A stretch of 64,000 nucleotides of DNA from Sphingomonas hankookensis (GTDB lineage: Bacteria; Pseudomonadota; Alphaproteobacteria; Sphingomonadales; Sphingomonadaceae), in the NCBI RefSeq assembly GCF_028551275.1, contig NZ_CP117025.1, positions 2,968,001 through 3,032,000 of the forward strand, read 5' to 3'. A program made the translations under genes and the position numbers. Positions 15,574 to 24,399 of this stretch are shown here, piece by piece (within the stretch, counting starts at the first letter, position 1; every line of letters starts with the position of its first letter). The notes under the pieces were generated by a model. That model searched no databases and was not told where the DNA came from. It saw only the letters and a list, made by a program, of their open reading frames with translations.

Positions 15574-15939
15574 TCAAAGCGGGTAGAACGCCGCCGCGAT
15601 CTGCCGCCCCTCGTCGCGCAGCACGCCCCAGGCGCGGGCGGCGGCGCGGCTGTCCATCGCCTCGATCCCCAGCCCCATCGCGTCGAGTTGCCGGACCAGC
15701 GCGCGCGGCGGCTGGCGCAGCGTCGCGCCGGTGCCGAGCAGCAGGAACTCCGGCTGCATCGCCAGCACCGCAGCCAATGCATCGGCGTCGAGCGCGTCGA
15801 ACGCCGGCGGCTCCCACAGATCGGCACGCTGCGGCGTCATCAGCAGCGCCGGGTAGATGCCGTCATCCACCCGAAACCCGGCGGCGGTCAGGCCCGATAC
15901 GACCGGGCCGGCGCCCGTGCGGACCCGGTCGAGCTTCAC
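15574..15939 (-). CDS. Mth938-like domain protein (DUF498 / NDUFAF3 family)
   Basis: The protein has 121 residues. The Mth938 family pattern is visible: an N-terminal beta strand with GFRVDDGIYPALLMTP, then QPEFLLLGTGATLRQPPRALVRQLDAMGLGIEAMDSRAAARAWGVL in two halves. Human NDUFAF3 of this family assists complex I assembly; the bacterial role is not defined. Its ATG overlaps the secF stop by four bases (15936-15939). The secF association recurs in alphaproteobacteria. Confidence 0.85.
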   Translation of the reverse strand: MKLDRVRTGAGPVVSGLTAAGFRVDDGIYPALLMTPQRADLWEPPAFDALDADALAAVLAMQPEFLLLGTGATLRQPPRALVRQLDAMGLGIEAMDSRAAARAWGVLRDEGRQIAAAFYPL

Positions 15940-16898
15940 CGCGTCGTCTTCTGCGGCACGGGTTCCTTGACCGTCCCCTCACCCACCGGCGCGCCGGGCT
16001 TGAGACCCAGCGTGATCAGCAGCGACGACGACACGTAGATCGACGAATAGGTGCCGACGATCACGCCCAGGATCATCGCGGCGGTGAAGCCGCGCAGCAC
16101 ATGACCGCCGAACACGATCAGCGCGGTGAGCGCCAGTAGGATGGTCAACGAGGTCATGACGGTGCGCGGCAGCGTTTCGTTGACCGACAGGTCGATCAGC
16201 TCGCGCATCTCCATCTTGCGATACTTCCGCATGTTTTCGCGGATACGGTCGTCGATCACCATCTTGTCGTTGATCGAATAGCCGATGATGGTCAGCACCG
16301 CGGCGACGATGGTCAGGTCGAACGCAAACTGTTCGCGGAACAGCGCGAAGAAGCCCAGCGTCATCAGCACGTCGTGGACGATGGCGACCGCGGTCGACAC
16401 GCCGAACTGCCATTCGTAGCGGAACCACGAAAAGATCGCGATGCCGACGATCGCCAGCACGACCGCGAGGATGCCGTTGGTGACCAGCTCGTCCGACACC
16501 TTGCCCGACACGGTCGAATAGTTGCTGAAGGTCGCACCGGGGAATTCGGCGGCCAGCGTCGCCTTCACCCGCTCGACCAGGCGGTCGGTCGCGCCCGAAT
16601 CGCCTTCGGGCACCGGCAGGCGGATCGACACGATCGTCGGATCGCCGAATTGCTGGATCGCGGGTTCGCCGACGCCCAGCCGCTCGATGCTCGCCCGGAC
16701 CTTGTCGATCGCGGGCGGCGTGGCGAACTTTTCCTCGATGGCGACGCCGCCCATGAAGTCGACGCCGAAGTTGAGGCCGCGAACGAACACCAGCCCGACC
16801 GCCAGGATGCTGAGGATCAGTGTCACGGTGAACGCGATCTTGCGCACCGCGACGAAGCGGATGTTGGTATTGTCGGGTACCAGCTTGATGAGACGCAT
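15936..16898 (-). CDS. secF: Protein translocase subunit SecF
   Basis: This 320-residue inner-membrane RND-type subunit has a first helix at about 20-40 (IAFTVTLILSILAVGLVFVRG) followed by LNFGVDFMGGV, the SecF signature. The periplasmic domain follows, then five more helices including YEWQFGVSTAVAIVHDVLMT and TIIGYSINDKMVIDDRIREN. SecDF uses the proton gradient to pull secreted proteins across the membrane. It follows secD by 12 bases and is coupled to the Mth938-like gene. Confidence 0.96.
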   Translation of the reverse strand: MRLIKLVPDNTNIRFVAVRKIAFTVTLILSILAVGLVFVRGLNFGVDFMGGVAIEEKFATPPAIDKVRASIERLGVGEPAIQQFGDPTIVSIRLPVPEGDSGATDRLVERVKATLAAEFPGATFSNYSTVSGKVSDELVTNGILAVVLAIVGIAIFSWFRYEWQFGVSTAVAIVHDVLMTLGFFALFREQFAFDLTIVAAVLTIIGYSINDKMVIDDRIRENMRKYRKMEMRELIDLSVNETLPRTVMTSLTILLALTALIVFGGHVLRGFTAAMILGVIVGTYSSIYVSSSLLITLGLKPGAPVGEGTVKEPVPQKTTR

Positions 16899-16910
16899 GA
16901 CGGCTGGGCC

Positions 16911-18503
16911 TTAAATGGTGATGTCGGTCGGACGGTTGCGGCGCATCCATCCGGCAACCAGCATCCGCGTGAAGGTGACGGCGGTGAACACCGAGCTGGC
17001 GATGCCCAGCAGCAGCACGACTGCGAAGCCGCGGATCGGGCCGGAGCCGAGGATCAGCATGATCCCGCCCGCGATCGCGTGGGTCACGTTCGCCTCGAAG
17101 ATCGTGCGGCTCGCTTCCTTATAGCCCAGCTCGAGCGACTGCAGCACGCTGCGGCCACGGCGCCGTTCCTCGCGGATGCGTTCGTTGATCAGCACGTTGG
17201 CGTCGACCGCCGTGCCGATGGTCAGCACGAAACCGGCGATACCGGGCAGCGTCAGCGTGGCGTTCAGGAACGCCATCACCGCGATGATCATCAGGATGTT
17301 CAGCACGACGGCGATGGTCGAATAGATGCCGAACCGGCCATAGGTCATCACCATGAACACGATGACGGCGATGGTCGCGATGATCGCGGCGGTGACGCCC
17401 GCCTTGATCGAATCGGCACCCAGTTCGGGGCTGACGGTGCTTTCCTGCACGACGGTCAGGTCGACCGGCAGCTTGCCCGAACGCAGCGCGATGGCCAGCT
17501 GGTTGGCCGAATCGACGGTGAAGCCGCCGCTGATCGTGGCGCTGCCGCCGAGGATCGGTTCGTTGATGTTCGGCGCGGAAATGACCGAATTGTCGACGAT
17601 GATCGCGAACGGCTTGCCGGTATTCTCCTGCGTCACCTTCGCGAAGCGGCGACCGCCGTCCGCGTTGAAGTTGATCGTGACGTTGGGCTGGCCGTTCTGG
17701 TCATAGGTCTGGCGCGCATCGGCCAGTTGGTCGCCCGAGATGATCGTGGTGCGCTTGACCGCGATCGGTGCGCCCTGCGCCGGATAGGGCAGGATCTGGC
17801 TGCCCGCCGGCACCTGCCCGCGCGCCACGGCGGCGGGATCGGCGGTCAGGTCGACCAGCTTGAATTCCAGCCGCGCGGTCTTGCCGAGCAGGTCCTTCAG
17901 CGCCTTCGGATCCGAAAGCCCCGGCACCTGCACGACGATGCGGTTGCTGCCCTGCTGGATGATCGTCGGTTCGCGGGTGCCCAGTTCGTCGATGCGGCGA
18001 CGCACGACCTCGGTCGCGTCCTTCATCGCATTCTCGACCGCCAGGCGCAGACCCGCCTGGGTAGGCGTCAGCACGAAGCGCGTGGTGTCGCGCACCTCGA
18101 TGTCCCATTCGCGCTGGCCGGTCATCCCCGCCCCGCCGCCGGTGAGGCCCAGCAGCTTTTCGCGCGCGGCGTCGACCTGGGTCGCGTCGCGGACCATGAA
18201 GCTGATCTGCCCGCCCCGGGTCGAAATGTCGCCGACCGCGACGCGCGGGTTGCGGCGCATCTCGGTCGCGATCATCTCGCGCATCGCCTCGACCCGCGTC
18301 GCCGCGACGTCCTGCGTCTGCGCTTCGAGCAGGATGTAGCTGCCGCCGGCCAGGTCGAGGCCGAAATTGATCGTCGGCGTCGGCACCCAGCCGGGCAGCT
18401 TCGCGCGCGTCGCTTCGGGCAGCAGGCTCGGCACCGCGAACAGCGCCAACAGGATCACGGACGCCCAGATGGCGATCCGTTTCCAGCGGGGAAAGTCGAG
18501 CAT
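16911..18503 (-). CDS. secD: Protein translocase subunit SecD
   Basis: The protein has 530 residues. The N-terminal helix (IAIWASVILLALFAVPSLL) is followed by TINFGLDLAGGSYILLE, the SecD signature. The P1 periplasmic domain comes next, then the membrane half with VNILMIIAVMAFLNATLTLPGIAGFVLTIG in sequence and AVDANVLINERIREE, carrying the conserved Asp of the proton path. The ATG at 18503 overlaps the yajC stop (ATGA). The frame continues upstream to 18887, but that part is yajC read in another frame. Confidence 0.96.
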   Translation of the reverse strand: MLDFPRWKRIAIWASVILLALFAVPSLLPEATRAKLPGWVPTPTINFGLDLAGGSYILLEAQTQDVAATRVEAMREMIATEMRRNPRVAVGDISTRGGQISFMVRDATQVDAAREKLLGLTGGGAGMTGQREWDIEVRDTTRFVLTPTQAGLRLAVENAMKDATEVVRRRIDELGTREPTIIQQGSNRIVVQVPGLSDPKALKDLLGKTARLEFKLVDLTADPAAVARGQVPAGSQILPYPAQGAPIAVKRTTIISGDQLADARQTYDQNGQPNVTINFNADGGRRFAKVTQENTGKPFAIIVDNSVISAPNINEPILGGSATISGGFTVDSANQLAIALRSGKLPVDLTVVQESTVSPELGADSIKAGVTAAIIATIAVIVFMVMTYGRFGIYSTIAVVLNILMIIAVMAFLNATLTLPGIAGFVLTIGTAVDANVLINERIREERRRGRSVLQSLELGYKEASRTIFEANVTHAIAGGIMLILGSGPIRGFAVVLLLGIASSVFTAVTFTRMLVAGWMRRNRPTDITI

Positions 18504-18847
18504 CAGTCGTTCGCGGGCTTGGCGCCGGCGGGCGGCGTGACTTCGGCGATGGTCGCCTTCACCACGCGGACGCGGGTGTTGGCGGCGATCTCGACCTCGA
18601 CGAACGCGTCCTCGACCTTGGTCACCTTGCCGATGACGCCGCCGGCGGTGACGACCTGATCGCCCCGCTTCACCGCGGCGATGGCGTTCTGCAGCGTCTT
18701 CATCCGCTTCGACTGCGGACGGATCAGCAGGAAGTAGAAGGCGACGAAGATCAGCAGCAGCGGCGCGATGCCGATGAGCGTGCCGAGGAAACCACCCGAT
18801 GCCGCAGGGGCGGCAGCGGTCTGGGCGAAAGCGGAGGGTACGAGCAT
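18503..18847 (-). CDS. yajC: Preprotein translocase subunit YajC
   Basis: The protein has 114 residues, with one transmembrane helix at about 20-40 (LGTLIGIAPLLLIFVAFYFLLI). The YajC motif RPQSKRMKTLQ and the conserved KRGDQVVTAGGVIGKV follow. It is a small SecDF partner in the inner membrane. MLVPSAFAQT at 18847 matches the family start; the upstream in-frame extension is not conserved-looking. It is the first gene of the yajC-secD-secF-Mth938 operon. Confidence 0.95.
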   Translation of the reverse strand: MLVPSAFAQTAAAPAASGGFLGTLIGIAPLLLIFVAFYFLLIRPQSKRMKTLQNAIAAVKRGDQVVTAGGVIGKVTKVEDAFVEVEIAANTRVRVVKATIAEVTPPAGAKPAND

Positions 18848-19007
18848 TGCTGGCCTGAATGTCCGAGATAGCGGACGCCGCGGACACGGCATCCTGATTA
18901 ACTGCGGGCAGCTATCATCTGCTTGGCCCCCACGCAACATTTGCCCACCCGCACGCTTCGGGCTTGCATGGCGACGAAAGCCGCCCTAAAGGCACGCCCT
19001 CTCTGAT

Positions 19008-19084
19008 CGGGGCGTAGCGCAGCCTGGTAGCGCATCACACTGGGGGTGTGGGGGTCGCAGGTTCGAATCCTGTCGCCCCGACCA
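19008..19084 (+). tRNA. tRNA-Pro (anticodon GGG)
   Basis: The 77-base gene includes an encoded CCA. The acceptor arm CGGGGCG/CGCCCCG, the D arm GCGC/GCGC, an anticodon loop CTGGGGG with GGG at positions 34-36, and the T arm with GGTTCGAATCC all fold as expected. It reads Pro codons CCC/CCU. Two small GC hairpins follow (19093-19110 and 19117-19134). Confidence 0.96.
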
Positions 19085-19665
19085 GAGACATCGACGAGAC
19101 GTGGCTCGTCTGGCGGGCCCGGTAATGGCCGGGCATCGCCCTCCTCGCACGGGCACTATCCGGTTGCTGGCAGACCCGGCCGCGCAGCGCAGAAGCCTGT
19201 ACAGGCTTGGCGGATGACGGGAACAGATCCGCCCGGCCGATCCGTGAGGATCGTCGCGTCCATTATGCCGGATCGCAATAGAATTTGCCGCTAAAATGGT
19301 ATTCCGTATGCGATGCGTAGAACGGTGTGCATGGCATACGTTCAAGCCGTGGCACGGCTACATCGCCACCCCAAATCAGTGATGATGTTCAAGCAAACTT
19401 ACTAAGCGAACGAGTACTCGAAACCTCCACGGCCCCTACACAATATATCCATATTGTTTCTTATTGTTTCCGACTTCTCGATAGTGATTACGGATGTAAC
19501 TAAAAAGACACATCCATTACATAACCGACACTGCCCCCCTTCTGCCCGGTTGCGATCTCGATCTTCGATTGATCTAGTGACCCGCAGGACCACGCAAACC
19601 AGATCGAACTGGCGGCTCCACGAAGCGCACGCCGCGCATCGTAACGAATTGGGGGATCATCCTAC
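19085..19665. other. Noncoding stretch between tRNA-Pro and the first large TBDR
   Basis: No convincing gene is seen. After two hairpins just past the tRNA the sequence becomes unusually AT-rich from about 19370 to 19570 compared with the rest of the window. Examples are ACACAATATATCC and TTGTTTCTTATTGTTTCC. Short frames here (such as a 63-codon one at 19402-19593) lack a ribosome-binding site and typical codon use. The stretch probably carries the promoter and a long 5' leader of the downstream TBDR gene. Confidence 0.6.
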
Positions 19666-22600
19666 ATGGTAGCATTTCGCTCGCGATTGCTGACGACCAC
19701 CGTCTTTGCCGGGGCTGCGATCGCGCTGACCTCGCCCGCGCTGGCGCAGGTCGCCGAACCGACGACCGGGACCGGGCTTCAGGAAACGACCGAAGCCAGC
19801 GGCGCCGGTGACGATACGATCGTGGTCACCGGATCGCGCATCCAGCGGCGCGACCTGACCTCGCCCAGCCCGATCGCGGTCGTGGCGGCGGAAGAATTCC
19901 AGCTGACTGGCGCGGTCAACGTCGAACAGGTCATCAACACGCTGCCGCAGGCCGTGCCGGGCACGACCGGGTTCTCGAACAACCCGGGCACCGGCGCGGC
20001 GACGCTGAACCTGCGCAACCTGGGCGCGACCCGCACACTGGTGCTGGTCAACGGTCGCCGCTGGATGTCGTACGACACCAACCAGATCGTCGACCTGAAC
20101 ACCATTCCGCAGTTCATGCTGCAGAATGTCGAAGTGCTGACCGGCGGTCAGTCGGCGACCTATGGTTCGGATGCGATTGCAGGCGTCGTCAACTTCAACC
20201 TGCGTCAGGACCTGAACGGCGCCATCATCGGCGGGCAGTATGCGCTGACCGAACAGGGCGACGGCGCACGCTATGACGTGAACTTCGCGTTCGGATCGAA
20301 GTTCGCCGACGGTCGCGGCTCGGTCACCGTCTATGCCAACTATACCCGTCGCGAACCGATCTTCCAGGACGCGCGCGCCTTCTCGCGCAATGCGGCAGGC
20401 GATGGCTGCATCGTGCGCGGTTCGACCAATTCGCAGACCGGCATCGGCACCAACCTCGGCGGCGCGCTGTCGACCTGCGCCACGCGCGGCGGCGAAGTCG
20501 GCCTGGTGCCGCAGGGTTCGGCATCGACCCCGATAGCGACGCTGCCCGCCATCACCACCGGCGGCGCGGCGCTTGGCTATGTGTTCAACCCGACCGGCGG
20601 CGGCACGCGTGCGTTCAACGATCCGGCCGATCTCTACAACTTCGCGCCCGACAACTATCTGCAGCTGCCGCAGGAACGCTACCTGATGGGTGGCTATGGC
20701 AGCTATGAAATCGCCGAGAACATCACCGGCTATACCGAACTGAGCTTCGTCAAGACGTCGGTCCCGCAGGAACTGGCCCCGACACCGATCGGCCAGGCGC
20801 TGAACCTGCAGATCGCCAGCCCGTGGTTCAACGACCAGACGCGCGGCCTGCTGCGTCCGCTCGACACCGATGGCGACGGCTATGTCACCACCAACGTAAA
20901 CTTCCGCTTCAACCAGTCGGGTCCGCGCAACGTCGACGCCAGCCGTTCCGCGTTCCGCCTGCTGGGCGGTATCCGCGGCGACATCACCGAGGACCTGCGC
21001 TTCGACGTGTACTATATGTATGCCCGGACCGAGAACCAGCAGTTCCAGCAGGGCAACATCTCGCGCAGCCGCTTCGCCGCGGCGACCGAGACGGAGATCG
21101 TCAACGGCACCCTCCAGTGCCGCAACGCCGCTGCGCGTCTTGCCGGCTGCCGTCCGCTCAACGTCTTCGGGCTCGGCCTCGCCGATCCGGCGGCGATCCG
21201 CTACGTCACGATCAATTCGACCAACCTCGAACGCTCGGACATCCGCAACTTCGTCGGCTCGGTGAACGGCGACCTGTTCACCATCGGCAACAATGCCGAT
21301 GCGGTCGCCTTCGCCGCCGGTGTCGAATATCGCGGCATGTCGGCCAGCTATCGTCCCGACACCTTCCTGGCATCGGGCGACGTCGCCGGCTTCAACGCGG
21401 GTCAGCCGACCAGCGGCGAATATAGTGCGCGCGAAGTGTTCGGCGAACTGAACGTGCCGCTGCTGAGCGAGAACATCGTCCACAAGCTCGAACTGACCGG
21501 CAACGCCCGCTATTCGGACTATTCGCTGAACGCAGTGGGCGGGGTGTGGACCTATGCCGCCGGTGCGCAGCTCTCGCCAGTCCGCGACATCACGCTGCGT
21601 GGCCAATATGCCCGTGCGGTGCGTGCGCCGAACGTGCAGGACCTGTTCGGCGGCAACTCGACCGGATTCCCGCAGGCGCAGGACCCGTGTTCGGATCGCG
21701 GCGCCCCGGCCAACCGGACGGAGGCCATCCGCCAGCTCTGCATCGCCAACGGCGTGCCGGCGGCTGCGGTGTTCACCCGCGCGGTGCAGCCGAACGCCCA
21801 GATCCAGGCCAATTTCGGCGGCGATCCCAACCTGCAGGAAGAAACCTCGGACACCTACACCGCCGGTGTCGTGTTCCGTCCGAGCTTCATTCCACGCCTG
21901 AACGTCACGGTCGATTACTTCAACATCAAGGTGCAGGACACGATCGCGACCTTCGGTGGCGGCCTGAACGATGCGCTCTCGCTGTGCTTCACCGTGGCGC
22001 AGAACCTCAGCAACCCGATCTGTTCGATCTTCCAGGGCGTTCGCAACACGGCGACCGGGGCGATCGGCGAAACGTCGGGCGGGCGTAACCCGAACGTGCT
22101 GTCGGCCAACATCGCGACGCTCCGGACCTCGGGCATCGACGTCGCCGCCGATTATTCGCTGCCGGTCGATTTCTCGATCACCGGCGGGGATCGTTCGAAC
22201 ATCAGCTTCTCGTTCCTCGGCACGTGGCTCGACAAGTTCCGCAGCACGTCGGTCGCCGCGATTCCGGAGCGTGAGACGATCGGCGAGGGTTCGGTTCCGA
22301 TCGTGCCGACGCTCAACCCGATGCCGAAGTGGAAGCACAATGCCCGCCTCAGCGTATCCGACGGCCCGATGGTCCTGTCGGCGCGCTGGCGCTATTTCGG
22401 GGGCGTCGAGGATCGTCGTCTCAACAACACGTTCGTCGGCCTGGTGCGCACGCCGCAGGATCCGGCGCTGTTCCCGAACGCACGGATCGGCGCGGTGAAC
22501 TATGTCGATCTGGCCGCGGCGTTCGATGCGACCGACAAGCTGCAGATCAACATCGGCGTCAACAACCTGACCAACCAGAAGCCGGAAGTGCTCGGCTCGC

Positions 22601-22683
22601 TGCAGGAACAGGCGAACACCTTCCCCGGCACCTATGACGTGCTGGGTCGCGATTTCTTCGTGGGTGCACGGCTTCAGTTCTGA
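19666..22683 (+). CDS. Large TonB-dependent receptor
   Basis: The protein has 1005 residues: a signal peptide (MVAFRSRLLTTTVFAGAAIALTSPALA), the TonB-box region DTIVVTGSRIQRRD, and a plug domain. The plug has NVEQVINTLPQAVPGTTG, LNLRNLGATRTLVLVNGRR, VLTGGQSATYGSDAIAGVVNF. A long barrel ends FFVGARLQF with terminal Phe. The RNLGATRTLVLVNGRR pattern marks the oligosaccharide/nutrient-type receptors expanded in sphingomonads, caulobacters and xanthomonads, rather than classic siderophore receptors. GGGGGATC precedes the ATG after a long AT-rich leader. It is convergent with the oxygenase operon and shares a terminator with it. Confidence 0.93.
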   Translation: MVAFRSRLLTTTVFAGAAIALTSPALAQVAEPTTGTGLQETTEASGAGDDTIVVTGSRIQRRDLTSPSPIAVVAAEEFQLTGAVNVEQVINTLPQAVPGTTGFSNNPGTGAATLNLRNLGATRTLVLVNGRRWMSYDTNQIVDLNTIPQFMLQNVEVLTGGQSATYGSDAIAGVVNFNLRQDLNGAIIGGQYALTEQGDGARYDVNFAFGSKFADGRGSVTVYANYTRREPIFQDARAFSRNAAGDGCIVRGSTNSQTGIGTNLGGALSTCATRGGEVGLVPQGSASTPIATLPAITTGGAALGYVFNPTGGGTRAFNDPADLYNFAPDNYLQLPQERYLMGGYGSYEIAENITGYTELSFVKTSVPQELAPTPIGQALNLQIASPWFNDQTRGLLRPLDTDGDGYVTTNVNFRFNQSGPRNVDASRSAFRLLGGIRGDITEDLRFDVYYMYARTENQQFQQGNISRSRFAAATETEIVNGTLQCRNAAARLAGCRPLNVFGLGLADPAAIRYVTINSTNLERSDIRNFVGSVNGDLFTIGNNADAVAFAAGVEYRGMSASYRPDTFLASGDVAGFNAGQPTSGEYSAREVFGELNVPLLSENIVHKLELTGNARYSDYSLNAVGGVWTYAAGAQLSPVRDITLRGQYARAVRAPNVQDLFGGNSTGFPQAQDPCSDRGAPANRTEAIRQLCIANGVPAAAVFTRAVQPNAQIQANFGGDPNLQEETSDTYTAGVVFRPSFIPRLNVTVDYFNIKVQDTIATFGGGLNDALSLCFTVAQNLSNPICSIFQGVRNTATGAIGETSGGRNPNVLSANIATLRTSGIDVAADYSLPVDFSITGGDRSNISFSFLGTWLDKFRSTSVAAIPERETIGEGSVPIVPTLNPMPKWKHNARLSVSDGPMVLSARWRYFGGVEDRRLNNTFVGLVRTPQDPALFPNARIGAVNYVDLAAAFDATDKLQINIGVNNLTNQKPEVLGSLQEQANTFPGTYDVLGRDFFVGARLQF

Positions 22684-22706
22684 CGCCGTCGTCCGTCGAT
22701 GGAAAC

Positions 22707-22743
22707 AAGGGGGGCATCCGCGGCGACGCGGGTGCCCCTTTCG
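22707..22743. terminator. Bidirectional terminator between TBDR and the TPR-oxygenase gene
   Basis: GGGGCATCCGCG (22711-22722) pairs with CGCGGGTGCCCC (22727-22738), with flanking AAG/CTTT. It lies between two convergent genes and has short T-runs on both strands. Confidence 0.72.
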
Positions 22744-22746
22744 CTT

Positions 22747-24399
22747 TCAGCGTGAAGCGACGTCGAAGGCGATCGTCATCCGCTTGCCCGACGCGATCGG
22801 CCGAGTGCCGTGGAACAGGGTGCTGGGGAACAGGACGCATCGTCCGACGCGCGGCACGACCGTCCGCAGCGGCGGCAGGTCGAGGCGCAGGTTCGCAGGC
22901 GGCCGGCCAAGCTCCAGCATGCCCGCCCCGCCACCGGGTACCGCGAAATAGGCCGCCGACGACAACAGCCCTTCGGGATGGACATGCGGCGCGTGGCGCC
23001 CCTCCCCGCTCAAGCGGATCGACCAGCTTCCTGCGATCCGCCACGGCCGCTCGCGGGCCCGCAGCAACGGATGTGTCGGATCGGCCGCCGGCAGCGACTC
23101 GCGATAGGCGCCGAGCGCCCGCTCCACCGCCTGCGCGACGACCCGGATCGCGGGTTCGTCACGCTGGAACAGCCCGCCGCGCGTCTGGCTGCCCAGCTTG
23201 ACCGACTGACCGATCGGCATCGCCGCGCGGTCGTGGAGCAGGTCGAGCGTCGCGATCGCGTCCGTCAGCGCCGCGTCGGACAGGTCGAGCGACGCTTCGC
23301 GGATCAGCGCAGGGTTGCCATGCAGCCAGTCGTGGCGCGGATCGCCCAGCACCCGCCATGCCAGATCGCGCAGGCTCCACGCCATCACGTCATCATCCCG
23401 CACCGCGATCGCCTGTCCCAGCAGCGTATCGGCCTGTTCGGGGCGTCCGGCCCGCAGCGCCTGCCGTGCGGCGGCAATCCACCAGTCGGGGGTTGCGGGC
23501 GTCCCGGCGGCAAAGATCGCCTCGGCACCCGCATCGTCCCCGGCCTCGCCACGATAGACCGCTTCGTCGAGCAGCAACGGGTCGCGCGGACCGATCCGCG
23601 CACGGCATTGCGCCAGGATGTCGGCGGCGGCGGCATGCGCATCGATCCCGGCCAGCATCGCCGCCCAGGATCGCTCCGCCGCGCCATCGGCATGATGCGG
23701 CACGGCCGCGGCATAATGATCGCAGAAATCGTCCCGATCGCCTGCTGCCCAGCGCAGCGTCGCATGGAGTTCGAGCGCGTCGATCCATTGCGGCAGCTGC
23801 GTCGCCAATTGCTCCGACAGCTCAAGCGCGGCCGCCCGGTCGCCTGCCGCCTCCAGCGCCTGTGCCAGCCCGTGCAACAGCCACGGGTCGCCCGGCGTCT
23901 CGGCCAGCGCGGCATCATACTGGGCGATCGCGCTGCCATCGCCCCGGTCGAGCGCGATGCGCGCCCGGCCATGGAGCGCCCGGCGGTTGCGCGGATCGCG
24001 GCGCAGTTGCTCGTCATAGCTGGCGGCTGCCCCGCGCAGGTTTCCCGCAGCATTTTCGGCTGCGGCGCGCGTCGTCCAATAGCGTGGATGCCCGGCAAGC
24101 GCGCCCTGACGCGCGGTCAGGTCGTCCACCGCCTCGGCTGCGTGGCCCAGCCGGGTCAGGACGATCGCGCGGTTGATCGCCGCCTCGCCAAGCGCCGGAT
24201 CGATGCCGAGTGCACGGTCGAACAGCGCCAGTGCTTCCGCCGCCCGCCCCGCCCCGGCATGAAAATTCCCGGCACTGTTCAGCAGCGCGGCATTCCCCGG
24301 ATAGGTCGCCACCGCCTGCGCGAAGCCCCTGGCCGCTGCGGCGTCGTCGCCCCGCGCAGCCGCCGCCAGCGCCGCCTGTCGAAGCGTGGCGGCGCTCAC
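22747..24399 (-). CDS. TPR protein fused to a putative 2OG-Fe(II) oxygenase domain
   Basis: The protein has about 550 residues. The N-terminal two-thirds is tetratricopeptide-like (RGFAQAVATYPGNAALLNSAG, EALALFDRALGIDPALGEA). The C-terminal approximately 200 residues form a putative 2OG-Fe(II) oxygenase: SWSIRLSGEGRHAPHVHPEG, a double-stranded helix core, then GRCVLFPSTLFHGTRPIASG and RMTIAFDV. Candidate iron ligands are the His residues of HVHPEG and LFHGTRP. The start is a GTG overlapping the stop of the upstream oxygenase gene (GTGA), so the two are translationally coupled. The family is often found beside TBDR genes; the substrate is unknown. Confidence 0.82.
   Translation of the reverse strand: MSAATLRQAALAAAARGDDAAAARGFAQAVATYPGNAALLNSAGNFHAGAGRAAEALALFDRALGIDPALGEAAINRAIVLTRLGHAAEAVDDLTARQGALAGHPRYWTTRAAAENAAGNLRGAAASYDEQLRRDPRNRRALHGRARIALDRGDGSAIAQYDAALAETPGDPWLLHGLAQALEAAGDRAAALELSEQLATQLPQWIDALELHATLRWAAGDRDDFCDHYAAAVPHHADGAAERSWAAMLAGIDAHAAAADILAQCRARIGPRDPLLLDEAVYRGEAGDDAGAEAIFAAGTPATPDWWIAAARQALRAGRPEQADTLLGQAIAVRDDDVMAWSLRDLAWRVLGDPRHDWLHGNPALIREASLDLSDAALTDAIATLDLLHDRAAMPIGQSVKLGSQTRGGLFQRDEPAIRVVAQAVERALGAYRESLPAADPTHPLLRARERPWRIAGSWSIRLSGEGRHAPHVHPEGLLSSAAYFAVPGGGAGMLELGRPPANLRLDLPPLRTVVPRVGRCVLFPSTLFHGTRPIASGKRMTIAFDVASR

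Noticed and set aside
16374..18659. Plus-strand open frame of 761 codons opposite secD and secF
   Set aside because: Shadow frame caused by high GC; its translation is rich in His, Arg and Asp with no domain, while the opposite strand encodes clear SecD and SecF.
18986..19345. Minus-strand open frame of 119 codons across tRNA-Pro, containing GRQDSNLRPP
   Set aside because: It is the antisense translation of the tRNA gene, a known recurrent spurious protein sequence; no ribosome-binding site or codon bias supports it.
19402..19593. 63-codon minus-strand frame in the AT-rich gap
   Set aside because: No ribosome-binding site, no domain, and composition unlike other genes here.
19008..19665. 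tRNA-Pro as a prophage or island attachment site
   Set aside because: No duplicated tRNA 3' end, integrase or mobility gene was found in the window.
19657..22338. Minus-strand open frame of 893 codons opposite the large TBDR
   Set aside because: Low-complexity Arg/Gly/Val-rich translation typical of an antisense frame; the TBDR on the plus strand has signal peptide, plug and barrel.
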